Of a stretch of 64,000 bases of DNA, positions 18,255-31,329 are shown in pieces (positions within the stretch are counted from its first letter, which is position 1; each line of letters opens with the position of its first letter). Origin of the DNA: Novosphingobium pokkalii (GTDB lineage: Bacteria > Pseudomonadota > Alphaproteobacteria > Sphingomonadales > Sphingomonadaceae). The DNA lies in NCBI RefSeq assembly GCF_014652855.1, contig NZ_BMZP01000010.1:62001-126000 (forward strand). Direction: 5' to 3'. The notes beneath the pieces were generated by a model. That model saw nothing but the letters and a program-made list of their open reading frames with translations. It had not been told where the DNA came from and ran no database searches. The position numbers and the translations under genes were made by a program.

Positions 18255-20441
18255 CTGACCCTGCATCCCCCGGCGGAAGCCATTGCAGCGCTGCTCGACG
18301 GCAGCCATGCCGATCCTTTCTCGTTGCTGGGGGTGCATCCCGGCCCCTCTGGCGCTTATGCTCGCGCCGTCCTGCCCGGGGCCGAACGTGTCGAAGCCTT
18401 TGCCCTGGACGGTACTTCGCTGGGGGTGCTGGAAAGGGTCGATCCGCGTGGCCTGTTCGAAGGACCGGTGGCGGGCGAACGCCAGCCGGTGCGGTATCGC
18501 TGCCACGCCGGCCACTATGCCTGGGACGTGACCGACCCCTATTCGTTCGGGCCGGTGTTGGGGCCGATCGACGATTTCCTGATCGGCGAAGGCACCCATC
18601 ACCGCCTGTTCGACAAGCTGGGCGCCCATGTGATCGACCACGAAGGCGCGCGCGGCGTGCATTTCGCGGTCTGGGCGCCCAATGCCCGGCTGGTGAGCGT
18701 GGTGGGCGATTTCAACGATTGGGACGGCACGCGCCACCCGATGCGCCGCCGCACCGATACCGGCATCTGGGAACTGTTCCTGCCCGACATTGCCGGCGGC
18801 CGCCCCTACAAGTATCGCATCGTCGGACCCGATGGCACGGTACAGCCCTACAAGGCCGATCCCTTTGCCTTTGCTGCCGAACTGCGCCCGCACACCGCCT
18901 CGGTCACGCTCGACGCCGCGCCGCACGAATGGGGCGACGCGGCGCACCGCGCGTTCTGGGCCAAGGCCGACCCGCGCCGCCTGCCGATCTCGATCTATGA
19001 AGTGCATCCCGGATCGTGGCGCAAGCCGGGCGATGGGCGCGAGTTCTATAGCTGGGATGAGCTTGCCGACCGCCTGATTCCCTATGCGGTGGACCTGGGC
19101 TTTACCCATGTCGAATTCCTGCCGGTGTCGGAACATCCCTATGATCCGAGCTGGGGCTACCAGACGACCGGTCTCTATGCGCCCTCGGCGCGGTTTGGCG
19201 ATCCGATGGGCTTTGCCCGCTTTATCGATGGCGCGCACCAGGCGGGGCTGGGCGTGCTGATCGACTGGGTGCCGGCGCATTTCCCCACCGATGCCCACGG
19301 CCTTTCGCGGTTCGACGGCACCGCGCTTTATGAGCACGAAGACCCGCGCCAGGGGTTCCACCCGGACTGGAACACGGCGATCTACAACTTTGGCCGGCGC
19401 GAAGTGCGCGATTTCCTGGTCAACAACGCGCTGTTCTGGGCCGAGCGCTATCACGTCGACGGGCTGCGCGTGGATGCGGTCGCCTCGATGCTGTACCGTG
19501 ACTATTCGCGCAAGAGCGGGGAATGGATTCCCAATGCCCAGGGCGGGCGCGAAAACTGGGAAGCGGTCGATTTCCTGCGGGCGATGAACCAGGCGGTCTA
19601 TGGCACCTGCCCCGGCGTGATTACCGTGGCCGAAGAGTCGACGAGTTGGCCCGGCGTGACCCAGCCCGCGCTCGACGAGGGCGAGCGGCCGTCCAGCCTG
19701 GGCTTCGGCTTCAAGTGGAACATGGGGTTCATGAACGACACCCTGCGCTACATGGGCCGCGACCCGGTGCATCGGCGCTATCACCACGACGAAATCACGT
19801 TCGGCCTGGTCTATGCCTTCAGCGAGAACTTCGTGCTGCCGATCAGCCATGACGAAGTGGTGCATGGCAAAGGCAGCCTGCTGAACAAGATGGCTGGCGA
19901 CGACTGGCAGAAGTTTGCCTCGCTGCGTGCCTATTATGGGCTGATGTGGGGCTATCCGGGCAAGAAGCTGCTGTTCATGGGCCAGGAATTTGCCCAGCGC
20001 CGCGAATGGAGCGAGGCGCGCGAGCTGGACTGGGACTTGCTGCAACACGCGCCCCATGCCGGGATGCTGGGCTGGGTGCGCGATCTCAACCGCGCCTATG
20101 CCGCCCTGCCCGCGCTGCACGCCCGCGATTGCGAAGGCGAAGGGTTCGAATGGCTGGTGGTGGACGACGCGCTGGCCAGCGTCTTTGCCTGGGTGCGCCG
20201 CGCGCCCGGCGCCGCGCCGGTGCTGGTGGTGTGCAACATGACCCCGGCCTGCCACGATCACTATCGCCTGCCGGTGCCGCAGGACGGGGTGTGGCGCGAA
20301 GTGCTCAATTCCGATGCCGCGATCTATGGCGGCAGTGGCCAGGGCAATGCCGGCAAGATCGTGGCGCAGGACGGGGCGGCCTTTGCCATCCTGCCGCCGC
20401 TGTCCGCCATGATGTTTGAACTGCAAACCGATACCGAGTGA
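18255..20441 (+). CDS. glgB: 1,4-alpha-glucan branching enzyme
   Basis: GH13 enzyme that makes alpha-1,6 branches in glycogen, about 728 aa. It has an N-terminal carbohydrate-binding region ([11 protein letters not shown], then [20 protein letters not shown]) and catalytic motifs [16 protein letters not shown] (nucleophile Asp), [13 protein letters not shown] (acid Glu) and [14 protein letters not shown]. Its start is unusual: no ATG/GTG/TTG occurs at the expected place. CTG at 18255 is 9 bases after GGGGAG and gives the normal N-terminus [20 protein letters not shown]. The nearest in-frame ATG (18186) lies inside glgP and would add residues encoded by its end. CTG is my best reading. Confidence 0.93.
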   Translation: MTLHPPAEAIAALLDGSHADPFSLLGVHPGPSGAYARAVLPGAERVEAFALDGTSLGVLERVDPRGLFEGPVAGERQPVRYRCHAGHYAWDVTDPYSFGPVLGPIDDFLIGEGTHHRLFDKLGAHVIDHEGARGVHFAVWAPNARLVSVVGDFNDWDGTRHPMRRRTDTGIWELFLPDIAGGRPYKYRIVGPDGTVQPYKADPFAFAAELRPHTASVTLDAAPHEWGDAAHRAFWAKADPRRLPISIYEVHPGSWRKPGDGREFYSWDELADRLIPYAVDLGFTHVEFLPVSEHPYDPSWGYQTTGLYAPSARFGDPMGFARFIDGAHQAGLGVLIDWVPAHFPTDAHGLSRFDGTALYEHEDPRQGFHPDWNTAIYNFGRREVRDFLVNNALFWAERYHVDGLRVDAVASMLYRDYSRKSGEWIPNAQGGRENWEAVDFLRAMNQAVYGTCPGVITVAEESTSWPGVTQPALDEGERPSSLGFGFKWNMGFMNDTLRYMGRDPVHRRYHHDEITFGLVYAFSENFVLPISHDEVVHGKGSLLNKMAGDDWQKFASLRAYYGLMWGYPGKKLLFMGQEFAQRREWSEARELDWDLLQHAPHAGMLGWVRDLNRAYAALPALHARDCEGEGFEWLVVDDALASVFAWVRRAPGAAPVLVVCNMTPACHDHYRLPVPQDGVWREVLNSDAAIYGGSGQGNAGKIVAQDGAAFAILPPLSAMMFELQTDTE

Positions 20442-20457
20442 ACGGGCAGGAGGAACG

Positions 20458-21717
20458 ATGCGCAAGTCCTACAGTCAACCGCTGGCCCGCGATGCCATGG
20501 CCTATGTCCTTGCCGGCGGGCGTGGCAGCCGATTGAAGGAGCTGACCGACAACCGCGCCAAGCCGGCGGTCTATTTCGGCGGGGTCAGCCGGATCATCGA
20601 CTTCGCGCTGTCGAACGCGATCAATTCGGGCATCCGGCGCATCGGCGTGGCCACGCAATACAAGGCGCACTCGCTGATCCGGCACATGAACCGCGCGTGG
20701 AACTTCATGCGCCCCGAACGCAACGAAAGCTTCGATATCCTGCCCGCCTCGCAGCGCATTTCCGAACTGCTGTGGTATGAAGGCACGGCCGACGCGGTCT
20801 ATCAGAACATCGACATCATCCAGGCCCATGCGCCCAAGCACATGGTCATCCTGGCGGGCGACCACATCTACAAGATGGACTACGAATTGATGCTGCAACA
20901 GCACGTCAATTCGGGGGCGGACGTGACCGTGGGCTGCCTGGTGGTGCCCAAGGCCGAGGCGACCGGCTTTGGCGTGATGGCGGTGGACGAGAACAGCGTG
21001 ATCACCAGCTTCGTGGAAAAGCCGGCCGACCCGCCGACCATCCCCGGCGATCCCGACCATGCCCTGGCGTCGATGGGCATCTATGTGTTTGAAACACAGT
21101 TCCTGTTCGACCAGTTGCGCCGCGATGCGGCAACGCCCGGATCGAACCGCGATTTCGGCGGGGACATCATCCCCTACATCGTGCAGCACGGCAAGGCGGT
21201 GGCCCACCGCTTTACCGACAGTTGCATCCGCGCGGCCGAAGAAATTGGCGAATACTGGCGCGACGTGGGCACGCTCGACGCCTATTTCGATGCCAACCTC
21301 GATCTGACCGACACCGTGCCCGCGCTCAACATGTACGATCGCGAGTGGCCGATCTGGACCGACCAGATCATCGCCGCCCCGGCCAAGTTCGTGCACGACG
21401 AGGAAGGACGGCGCGGCATGGCGATTTCCTCGCTGATCAGCCAGGATTGCATCGTCTCGGGTGCGCTGGCCAAGCGCAGTCTGCTGTTCACCGGGGTGAA
21501 GATGGGCTCGTTCTCCCGCGTCGAGGAAGCGGTGATCCTGCCCTATTGCAACATCGGGCGCGGCGCGCGGCTGAAACGGGTGATCCTGGATTCGGGCGTG
21601 CGCATTCCCGAAGGCCTGGTGGTGGGCGAAGATCCAGAACTGGACGCACGGCGGTTTCGCCGCACCGACAACGGGGTCTGCCTCATCACCAAGGCGATGA
21701 TCGACAAGCTGGTCTAG
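20458..21717 (+). CDS. glgC: Glucose-1-phosphate adenylyltransferase
   Basis: Makes ADP-glucose from glucose-1-phosphate and ATP, the committed step of glycogen synthesis; 419 aa. The nucleotide-binding start [20 protein letters not shown] followed by KPAVYFGG is diagnostic, and a C-terminal left-handed beta-helix ([20 protein letters not shown]) is present. I chose ATG 20458, preceded by AGGAGGAAC; an earlier in-frame ATG lies inside glgB. The gap to glgB is 16 bases. Usually allosterically regulated by sugar phosphates in this family. Confidence 0.97.
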   Translation: MRKSYSQPLARDAMAYVLAGGRGSRLKELTDNRAKPAVYFGGVSRIIDFALSNAINSGIRRIGVATQYKAHSLIRHMNRAWNFMRPERNESFDILPASQRISELLWYEGTADAVYQNIDIIQAHAPKHMVILAGDHIYKMDYELMLQQHVNSGADVTVGCLVVPKAEATGFGVMAVDENSVITSFVEKPADPPTIPGDPDHALASMGIYVFETQFLFDQLRRDAATPGSNRDFGGDIIPYIVQHGKAVAHRFTDSCIRAAEEIGEYWRDVGTLDAYFDANLDLTDTVPALNMYDREWPIWTDQIIAAPAKFVHDEEGRRGMAISSLISQDCIVSGALAKRSLLFTGVKMGSFSRVEEAVILPYCNIGRGARLKRVILDSGVRIPEGLVVGEDPELDARRFRRTDNGVCLITKAMIDKLV

Positions 21718-21743
21718 GAAAGCCCATGGCAGACAAACCTGTC

Positions 21744-21832
21744 GTCACCCCGGACTTGATCCGGGGTCCCGCTTCTTTCCGCTTCTTCCGCCACAGGCCG
21801 CAAGCTGGACCCCGGATCAAGTCCGGGGTGAC
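21744..21832. repeat. Inverted pair of the GTCACCCCGG repeat inside the glycogen operon
   Basis: GTCACCCCGGACTTGATCC and GGATCAAGTCCGGGGTGAC face each other across a 40-base spacer, filling the glgC-glgA gap. The paired arms are each about 24 bases. It would form a long hairpin in the polycistronic mRNA and might separate glgC and glgA expression. Confidence 0.85.
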
Positions 21833-21886
21833 GATGGGAAGGAGCAACGGCAGCTTGAATCCGGCTGGCATGTCGGGGAGATCGGA

Positions 21887-24962
<3,076 letters not shown>

Positions 24963-24963
<1 letters not shown>

Positions 24964-26744
24964 TGGCATATGGCGCGCATCCCGCCCCCGGCGGCACCGC
25001 CTGGCGGGTGCGCGCGCCTTTGGCTCAAGCGGTGTGGCTCTGCCTGTTCGCTGGCGCGGGCGAAACCCGCCACGCCATGGCCCGCGACGGTGACGACTGG
25101 ACACTGACGCTACCCGGCGACCATGCCGGGGTGCGCTATGGCTATCGCGCCGCAGGCGAATGGGCGCCCGAGCGCGGGCTATGGTTCGATCCGGCCAAGC
25201 TGCTGGTCGATCCCCATGCGGTCGCGCTGGACCGGCGCTTTGCCTATGATCCCGCGCTATCGACCTTTGGCGTGGACACGGCGCCGCTGGTGCCGAAAGC
25301 AGTGGTGCCCGGCCCCCTGCCGCTGGTGCCGCCGGCCCCGCCCGTCTTCGCGCCGGGCGGCCTGATCTATGAAGTGAACGTGCGCGCCTTCACCATGCTG
25401 CACCCCGATGTGCCGCAGCATCAGCGCGGCACGGTGGCGGCGCTGGCCCATCCGGCAATGCTGGCCCATCTGCGCAAGCTGGGCGTCGACGCGGTGGAGC
25501 TAATGCCGATCGTGGCCTGGGTGGACGAGCGGCACCTGCCGCCGCTGGGCCTGCGCAACGCCTGGGGCTATAACCCGGTGGCGTTCATGGCGCTCGATCC
25601 CGGCCTGTGCCCCGGCGGCGTGGCCGAGCTGCGCGAGACCGTGGCGACCTTGCGCGCGCACGGCATCGGCACGATCCTGGACCTGGTGTTCAACCACACC
25701 GGGGAAAGCGATGCCGCCGGCCCGATCCTGAGCCTGCGCGGGCTGGACAACCAGGCCTATGCCCATGACACGCAAGGGCAACTGATCAACGACACCGGCT
25801 GTGGCAACACGCTGGACTTTGCCCAGCCCCATGTGCGCGCGATGACGCTGGATGCCCTGCGCCATTTCGTGAGCCATGCCGGCGTCGATGGCTTCCGCTT
25901 CGATCTGGCGCCGGTGCTGGCGCGCGGGCCGGGCTTTGCTGCCGATGCGCCGATCTTTGCAGAGATTGCCGCCGATCCGCTCTTGGCCGACCGCGTGCTG
26001 ATTGCCGAACCATGGGATATCGGACCGGGCGGCTATCAACTGGGGCAGTTCCCGGCGCCTTGGCTGGAATGGAACGACCGCTTTCGCGACGATGCGCGCC
26101 GCTTCTGGCGTGGCGATGGCGGGCTTGGCCAACTGGCGACGCGGCTGGCGGGATCGGCGGACATGTTCGGCCCGTGCGACACCGCGCCCTGCCGCAGCGT
26201 CAATTTCCTGGCGGCGCACGATGGCTTCACCCTGGCCGATTGCGTGGCCTATGCCGTCAAGCACAACCACGCCAATGGCGAAGACAACCGCGACGGGCAC
26301 GACGACAACCATTCGTGGAACAACGGCGTGGAAGGGCCGAGCGACGATCCCGCCGCGCTGGCTCGCCGCCAGGCCGCGCTGCGCGCCCTGCTCGGCACGC
26401 TGTTTGCCTCGACCGGCACGATCATGCTGACCGCCGGGGACGAATTCGGCCGCAGCCAGCAAGGCAACAACAACGCCTATGCGCAGGACAATGCGCTGAC
26501 CTGGATCGACTGGGAACGTCGCGACCGCGATCTGGAGCACTTCGTGGCAGGGCTCGCCGCCGCACGCGCCACCGGCGACATGGCGCGGTTTCCGGAAGAT
26601 GGGCAGTGGCTGGCACTGGACGGCGCCGCGATGGACGCGGCCCGCTGGCAAGATCCGGCGACACCCGGTGTGGCATGGCAGGCGCCGCCGGATACCCGGC
26701 CCGGCTTTCGCGTTAGCCGGAGCGAGGGGGTTTCGTTGGGCTGA
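24963..26744 (+). CDS. glgX: Glycogen debranching enzyme, GlgX type
   Basis: GH13 isoamylase-type enzyme that hydrolyses alpha-1,6 links of phosphorylase limit dextrin; 593 aa. Catalytic blocks: LDLVFNHTGE, GVDGFRFDLAPVLARGP (nucleophile Asp), VLIAEPWDIGPGGYQLGQFP (acid Glu) and NFLAAHDGFTLADCVAY (third Asp). NGEDNRDGHDDNHSWNNGVEGP is a GlgX/isoamylase signature. It is shorter than many GlgX proteins (about 650-720), mainly at the C-terminus, which ends soon after the beta-sandwich begins. Last gene of the glycogen cluster; a repeat block follows. Confidence 0.94.
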
Positions 26745-26765
26745 CAATGCGCATGTTGGCCAAGG

Positions 26766-26863
26766 GGCTTCGACAAGCTCAGCCCGAACGGAATTCCAGA
26801 TTTGTTTTGACTCTCCGTTCGCCCTGAGCCTGTCGAAGGGCCTGTCCGCAGCTTGTCGAAGCC
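26766..26863. repeat. TTCGACAAGCTC repeat block between convergent genes
   Basis: GGCTTCGACAAGCTCAGCCC, then TCCGTTCGCCCTGAGCCTGT and a partial copy GCAGCTTGTCGAAGCCCC. These are direct and inverted copies of the family seen at 15271. It separates glgX from the convergent hydrolase gene and may provide terminator-like hairpins for both. Confidence 0.75.
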
Positions 26864-26879
26864 CCTGCGAAACCGCGCC

Positions 26880-27566
26880 TCACGCCCCCAGCCGACGCAG
26901 CGCGGGATCGATGAACCGGCGCGGCGCAGGGACATAGCTGGCCTGGCCATCGTCCAGCGAGAGCGGGCGCGGCAGCAGGCGGTTGAGCAGCAGGCGGCCG
27001 AACGCCCATTCGCCCAGGCTCGATTGCGCGTTGATGTGACCGGCCGAGCCGGCGTCGGCAAAGCGCGCGCCCCAGCGCTGGGCCAGGCGCCGCGTGGCGG
27101 CGAGCGTGGCATAGGGATCATCGCGGCTGCCGACGACGATCGCCGGGAATGGCAGGTCTGCCTCGGGCACAGGGGCGAAGCGGGTGAGGCGGCGGTCCTT
27201 GACGCCGTCTTCCACGTCGGGCGGCGCCACCAGCAGGGCGCCGATCACCGGCAGATCGGGCGCGTGGAGCCCGTTGGCCAGGCGTTCGTATTCCGCCCAC
27301 CAGGCCACGGCAAGGCAGCCCAGGCTGTGCGCCACGAGCACGACCGGACGCCCGGCGCTTTCGTGCGCACGCTGGATGGCCAGGGCCAGCTTGTTGACCC
27401 AGGTGTTGCGGTGCGGATCGCTCCACAGACCCAGATCGACGCGATGGCAATCGGGAAGCGTCTGTTCCCAAAGGGTTTGCCAGTGATCAGGGCCAGAATT
27501 GTCAATCCCCGGAACCGTCAGGATGATCGGATCGAGGGTGCGGGCAAAGGCATGTTCATGGGCCAT
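26880..27566 (-). CDS. RBBP9/YdeN-family serine hydrolase
   Basis: Small alpha/beta hydrolase, 228 aa. It starts with the family signature VPGIDNSGPDHWQTLWE, has the nucleophile elbow VAHSLGCLAVAWW (Ser in HSLG), the catalytic Asp in VGSRDDPYA and the His in DAGSAGHINAQSSLGEW. The start MAHEHAFART at 27566 has GGGAGAA upstream. It is divergent from the DUF2334 gene with a 267-base gap. Substrate unknown; family members are esterase-like and cytoplasmic. Confidence 0.88.
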   Translation of the reverse strand: MAHEHAFARTLDPIILTVPGIDNSGPDHWQTLWEQTLPDCHRVDLGLWSDPHRNTWVNKLALAIQRAHESAGRPVVLVAHSLGCLAVAWWAEYERLANGLHAPDLPVIGALLVAPPDVEDGVKDRRLTRFAPVPEADLPFPAIVVGSRDDPYATLAATRRLAQRWGARFADAGSAGHINAQSSLGEWAFGRLLLNRLLPRPLSLDDGQASYVPAPRRFIDPALRRLGA

Positions 27567-27833
27567 ACAAGTTCTCCCACCAAGGAAGCCGGCCGGTCGA
27601 CTCGGTTTACGTCCCGACATGAACAAGAGATAACTCAATCTTGGCGATAGACAATAAGCCGGCGACGAAGCGAAAGCGGTTTGCGCCCGGTGGCAAACGG
27701 CGGGAACCCGGTTGCATTTTGCCGACAATTGCGACAGGCCCGCAGTTGCGACCGGCCGTCTGGCCGGTTAACGGGCCGGCGGCGCAAGGGGGGCCTTGGC
27801 GCCACCACGAAAGGGATCACGAGCGTTTCCGGC

Positions 27834-28613
27834 ATGACAGCACCTGCCACCCCTGATGCGCCGCGCAAGCGGCTGCTGGCCTCGATCCATGATGTCAGCC
27901 CGCGTTTCGAGGGCCAGGTCGATGCCCTGGCCGAGCGGCTGTCGGGCCATCTGGGCACCGGCAACTTTGCCATGCTGGTCATCCCCGATCACTGGCGCGG
28001 CGCGCCGCTCGCCGGCAATGCCGCGTTTCAGCGGCGGCTGCGCGAGTGGGCCGACATGGGCATCGAGATGTTCCTGCACGGCTGGTGCCACAAGGATGAA
28101 ACGCCCGCCGACCAGGGGCTTGCCGGGTTCAAGGGCAAGCACATGACCGCTGGCGAAGGCGAATTCCTCAACCTGCCGCGCGCCGAGGCCGTGGCCCGCA
28201 TGCGCGAGGGCAAGGCGCTGGTGGAAGATATCCTGGGCCGCCCGGTGGCCGGTTTCATCGCCCCGGCCTGGCTCTATGGCCCCGGCGCCCACGCGGCGAT
28301 GGCCGAGGTGGGCTTTGCCCTGGCCGAAGACCACATGAAAGTGTGGCGCCCGCAAACCGGCGAAGTGCTGGCCAAGGGACCGGTCATCACCTGGGCCAGC
28401 CGCAGCAAGGCGCGCATCCGTTCCTCGCTGTGGTTTTCCGCCTTGGCGCGCCAGGCCCTGCCGCTGACCCGCACGGTGCGCGTGGCGGTGCATCCCGGCG
28501 ACACCACGGTGCCCGCGCTGCTCGGCTCGATCGATGCCACGCTGGCCCGCTTTGCCAAAAGCCATGTGCCCGCCCGCTATGCCAGCCTGGCCGGCCCGGC
28601 GAGCCTGTTTTGA
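27834..28613 (+). CDS. DUF2334 polysaccharide deacetylase-like protein
   Basis: Predicted carbohydrate-esterase-like (NodB-fold) protein, 259 aa, no signal peptide. The fold's first motif is LLASIHDVSPRFEGQ (HDVSP), and EMFLHGWCHKDE carries the metal-binding HxxxH-like residues; IAPAWLYGPGAH and VAVHPGDTTVPA are further conserved blocks of the DUF2334 family. The start at 27834 was picked over an upstream frame extension that lacks coding character. It is the first of five + strand genes; its TGA overlaps the TTG start of the next. In context it may trim or deacetylate a sugar made by the cluster. Confidence 0.82.
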   Translation: MTAPATPDAPRKRLLASIHDVSPRFEGQVDALAERLSGHLGTGNFAMLVIPDHWRGAPLAGNAAFQRRLREWADMGIEMFLHGWCHKDETPADQGLAGFKGKHMTAGEGEFLNLPRAEAVARMREGKALVEDILGRPVAGFIAPAWLYGPGAHAAMAEVGFALAEDHMKVWRPQTGEVLAKGPVITWASRSKARIRSSLWFSALARQALPLTRTVRVAVHPGDTTVPALLGSIDATLARFAKSHVPARYASLAGPASLF

Positions 28614-29758
28614 CCGCCGTCACGCCGCGTCCCCTGCGCGTCCTGACGTTCCTGCACAGCTTCGAGCCGGGCGGGGTGGAGCGCGTTGCCCTGCGCCTGC
28701 ACCGGGCCTGGCTGGCGCAAGGGGTGGACGCACGGCTGGTGCTGGGCCGCACCGACGGGGCGATGCGCCGCGAATGGCCCGGCCTCGATGCCGATGTGCT
28801 GAACAGCCATGGCCTGCCCACCGCCGCGTGGGAAACGCTGTGGATGATGCTGCGCCTTCCCGGCCGCATCCGCCACCACCGGCCCGACGTGCTGTTCTGC
28901 GCGGGCAATTCCTATACCGTGGTGGCCGTGGTCATGCGCCTGGTGCTGGGCAAGCGCTGCCCGCCGATCCTGGCCAAGATCAGCAACGACCTGACGCGGG
29001 CCGACCTGCCCGCGGTGGCCCGGCCGTTCTACCGGCTGTGGCTGCGCATCCAGGGCCGCCTGCTGCATCGCGTGGTGGGCATGGCCCAGCCGATGCGGGC
29101 GGAACTGGAAACGCTGATGGGCGTGGCCCCCGATCGCGTGGCGATCATCGACGATCCGGCGCTGGACGAAGCGCAGATCGCCCATCTCGAAGCCCTGCCC
29201 CGGCCGCCGCACGATCGCGCCGCAGGGCGCCGTTTCCTGGCGATCGGGCGGCTGGCGGCGCAGAAGAACTTCCCGCTGCTGCTGCGCGCCTTTGCCCGCA
29301 TCGCGCGCGACGGCGATCGGCTGACCATCCTGGGCGAAGGCGGCGCGCGCAAGGGACTGGAAGCCCTGGCCCGCAGCCTGGGCCTGGGCGTAGGCGTGGG
29401 CGGGCGCGTGGCGCTGCCCGGCCATGTCAATCCGGTGTCCGACGCGCTGCTGGCGGCCGATGCGCTGGTCATGTCTTCCGACTATGAAGGCGTGCCGGCC
29501 GTGGTGCCCGAGGCGCTCGCTGCCGGGCTGCCGGTGGTCTCCACCGATTGCAGCGTGAGCATGGCCGATCTGCTGGGCCATGGCCGCTTCGGCCTGCTGG
29601 TGCCGGTGCGCGACGAGGCGGCGCTGGCTGGGGCGATGGACCGCATCACCGCCCTGCCCTTTGATTCGACGGCGGCCCGCGCCCAGGCGCGCCGCTTCAC
29701 CGTGGAAATTGCCGCCCAGAGCTATGTCGTTGAAATGCAGCGACTGGTTCATGGCTGA
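28610..29758 (+). CDS. Glycosyltransferase family 4 protein
   Basis: GT-B glycosyltransferase, 382 aa. The N-domain begins RVLTFLHSFEPGGVERVALR, the usual GT4 acceptor-loop motif. The C-domain has FLAIGRLAAQKNFPLLLRAF and VMSSDYEGVPAVVPEALAAG (E-x7-E). I chose TTG 28610, which overlaps the preceding stop (TTGA), giving MTAVTPRPLRVL; longer frames read through the upstream gene. Donor sugar and acceptor unknown. The second GT4 gene at 31329 suggests stepwise assembly of one glycan. Confidence 0.88.
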   Translation: MTAVTPRPLRVLTFLHSFEPGGVERVALRLHRAWLAQGVDARLVLGRTDGAMRREWPGLDADVLNSHGLPTAAWETLWMMLRLPGRIRHHRPDVLFCAGNSYTVVAVVMRLVLGKRCPPILAKISNDLTRADLPAVARPFYRLWLRIQGRLLHRVVGMAQPMRAELETLMGVAPDRVAIIDDPALDEAQIAHLEALPRPPHDRAAGRRFLAIGRLAAQKNFPLLLRAFARIARDGDRLTILGEGGARKGLEALARSLGLGVGVGGRVALPGHVNPVSDALLAADALVMSSDYEGVPAVVPEALAAGLPVVSTDCSVSMADLLGHGRFGLLVPVRDEAALAGAMDRITALPFDSTAARAQARRFTVEIAAQSYVVEMQRLVHG

Positions 29759-29869
29759 TCACCCGCTGCCCGGAACGGGCGGACCCGTCGCACCGGCCGT
29801 CTCGCAGAAAGCGGATGGCGCGGCGGCTTCGTTCGCGGTAACGCCGCGCCCGGGCCTGAACGAGACACA

Positions 29870-30769
29870 ATGACGACACCTGCGATTCCCGAGACCGCTC
29901 CCCAAGCCAGCGGCCTGCGCAAATGGAGCGCCTATCTTGGCCCCGCCGTGTCGGTGGCCATCCTGTGCGCCGTGCTGTGGCAGTTGCGCCAGCTCAACTG
30001 GCTGATGGTGGTGTCGATCATCCCGCGCTCGCCGCTGATCTGGCTGGTGCTGGCCGCCAGCTATTTCGCCGGGCCGGTGGCCGACTGGGTCATTTTCCGC
30101 AAGCTCTGGGGCATTCCCATCTCGGGCCTCGCGCCGCTGCTCAAGAAGCTGGTCGGCAACGAACTTCTGCTGGGCTATGTCGGGGAAGTCTATTTCTACG
30201 ACTGGGCGCGGCGCCACGTGAAGATGGAGGGGTCGCCCTTCGGCGCGGTGAAGGACGTGGCGATCCTTTCGGCGCTGGCGGGCAACATCATCACCATCCT
30301 CATGATGGGGATCACCTGGTATGTCAGCGGGCGGGTCGATTTCGGGCAGAACACCTGGCTGATCGTCTCGGCCATCGCCTTCGCCCTGGCCACCTCGCTG
30401 GTGATCACTTTCCTGCGCAAGGGTATTTTCAGCCTGTCCGGCCCGGACCTGTGGTTCGTGTTCGCGATCCACTGCCTGCGCATCGCCGCCGGGATGGGCT
30501 TTACTGCGCTGTCGTGGCACCTCATCCTGCCCGAGGTGTCGATCGGCACCTGGATCCTGTTTTCCACCATCCGCCTTCTGGTGGCCCGCCTGCCGTTCAT
30601 TCCCAACAAGGATATCGCGTTTGCCGGCATCACGCCGCTGATCGTGGGCAAGGGGGTTCAGACTGATGTCATGATCGCGATGATATCGATGCTGATCGTT
30701 GCCACCCACGTGATCCTGTTCATCGGCCTGATGCTGCTGGATCTTGTGCAGAAGGAGAAGAATGCGTGA
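29870..30769 (+). CDS. Polytopic membrane protein, flippase-like
   Basis: 299-aa integral membrane protein with about 7-8 hydrophobic segments (for example VSVAILCAVLWQLRQLNWL, LIWLVLAASYFAGPVADWVI and MLIVATHVILFIGLMLLDLV). It resembles in layout the LPG-synthase-transmembrane/flippase-like family, though I cannot point to a decisive motif. It is preceded by a 111-base gap and followed by an overlapping start (GTGA). In context it could move a lipid-linked product or anchor the glycosyltransferases. Function not assigned. Confidence 0.75.
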   Translation: MTTPAIPETAPQASGLRKWSAYLGPAVSVAILCAVLWQLRQLNWLMVVSIIPRSPLIWLVLAASYFAGPVADWVIFRKLWGIPISGLAPLLKKLVGNELLLGYVGEVYFYDWARRHVKMEGSPFGAVKDVAILSALAGNIITILMMGITWYVSGRVDFGQNTWLIVSAIAFALATSLVITFLRKGIFSLSGPDLWFVFAIHCLRIAAGMGFTALSWHLILPEVSIGTWILFSTIRLLVARLPFIPNKDIAFAGITPLIVGKGVQTDVMIAMISMLIVATHVILFIGLMLLDLVQKEKNA

Positions 30770-31329
30770 ACAAGCTGGCCCGCTTGCCCCTGATGGCGCT
30801 GGCGCCTGTCGCAATCATCCCGGCCGCCTTGATGCTGGGCGCTGCCGGCCCGCTGCCGCCGTCCACGCCCGATCTGGGCAAGGCCGAAGGCCAGTGCCGC
30901 CCCGGCGAGCACGGCCCTTCATTCCTGGTCGATATCCTCGGCCTGAAAGACCACACCGGCCGGCTCAAGCTGGAAGTCTATCCGGCCAACGACGCCGATT
31001 TCCTGGCCGACGACAACGTGCTGGTCGGCGCGGGCAAGACGTTTCGCCGCGTGGAAGTGAACACCCCGGCCGAGCCGACGCCGCGCCTGTGCGTGCGCCT
31101 GCCCGGCCCCGGCCAATACACCGTCTCGGTGCTGCATGACCGCGACAACAACCGCAAGTTCAACTGGCAGCGCGACGGGATCGGCTTTTCCGGCAACCCG
31201 CGCCTGGGCTGGTCCAAGCCCAAGGCCGCCAGCGCCACCGTTTCGGCCGGAAACGGGCCGACCACGTTGCGGATCGTGATGAATTACCGTAACGGATTGA
31301 TGTCGGTGGGGCCACTCAAGGGCGCATAA
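30766..31329 (+). CDS. DUF2141 domain exported protein
   Basis: 187-aa protein with an N-terminal hydrophobic export signal (LPLMALAPVAIIPAALMLGA) and then a beta-rich DUF2141 domain: LKLEVYPANDADFLADDNVL, CVRLPGPGQYTVSVLHDRD and NRKFNWQRDGIGFSGNP. The acidic DRDNN stretch is typical of this family. The start is GTG overlapping the upstream TGA; its TAA overlaps the next ATG (TAATG). Periplasmic or outer-membrane location predicted. Role unknown; the coupling suggests it works with the two glycosyltransferases. Confidence 0.82.
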   Translation: MNKLARLPLMALAPVAIIPAALMLGAAGPLPPSTPDLGKAEGQCRPGEHGPSFLVDILGLKDHTGRLKLEVYPANDADFLADDNVLVGAGKTFRRVEVNTPAEPTPRLCVRLPGPGQYTVSVLHDRDNNRKFNWQRDGIGFSGNPRLGWSKPKAASATVSAGNGPTTLRIVMNYRNGLMSVGPLKGA

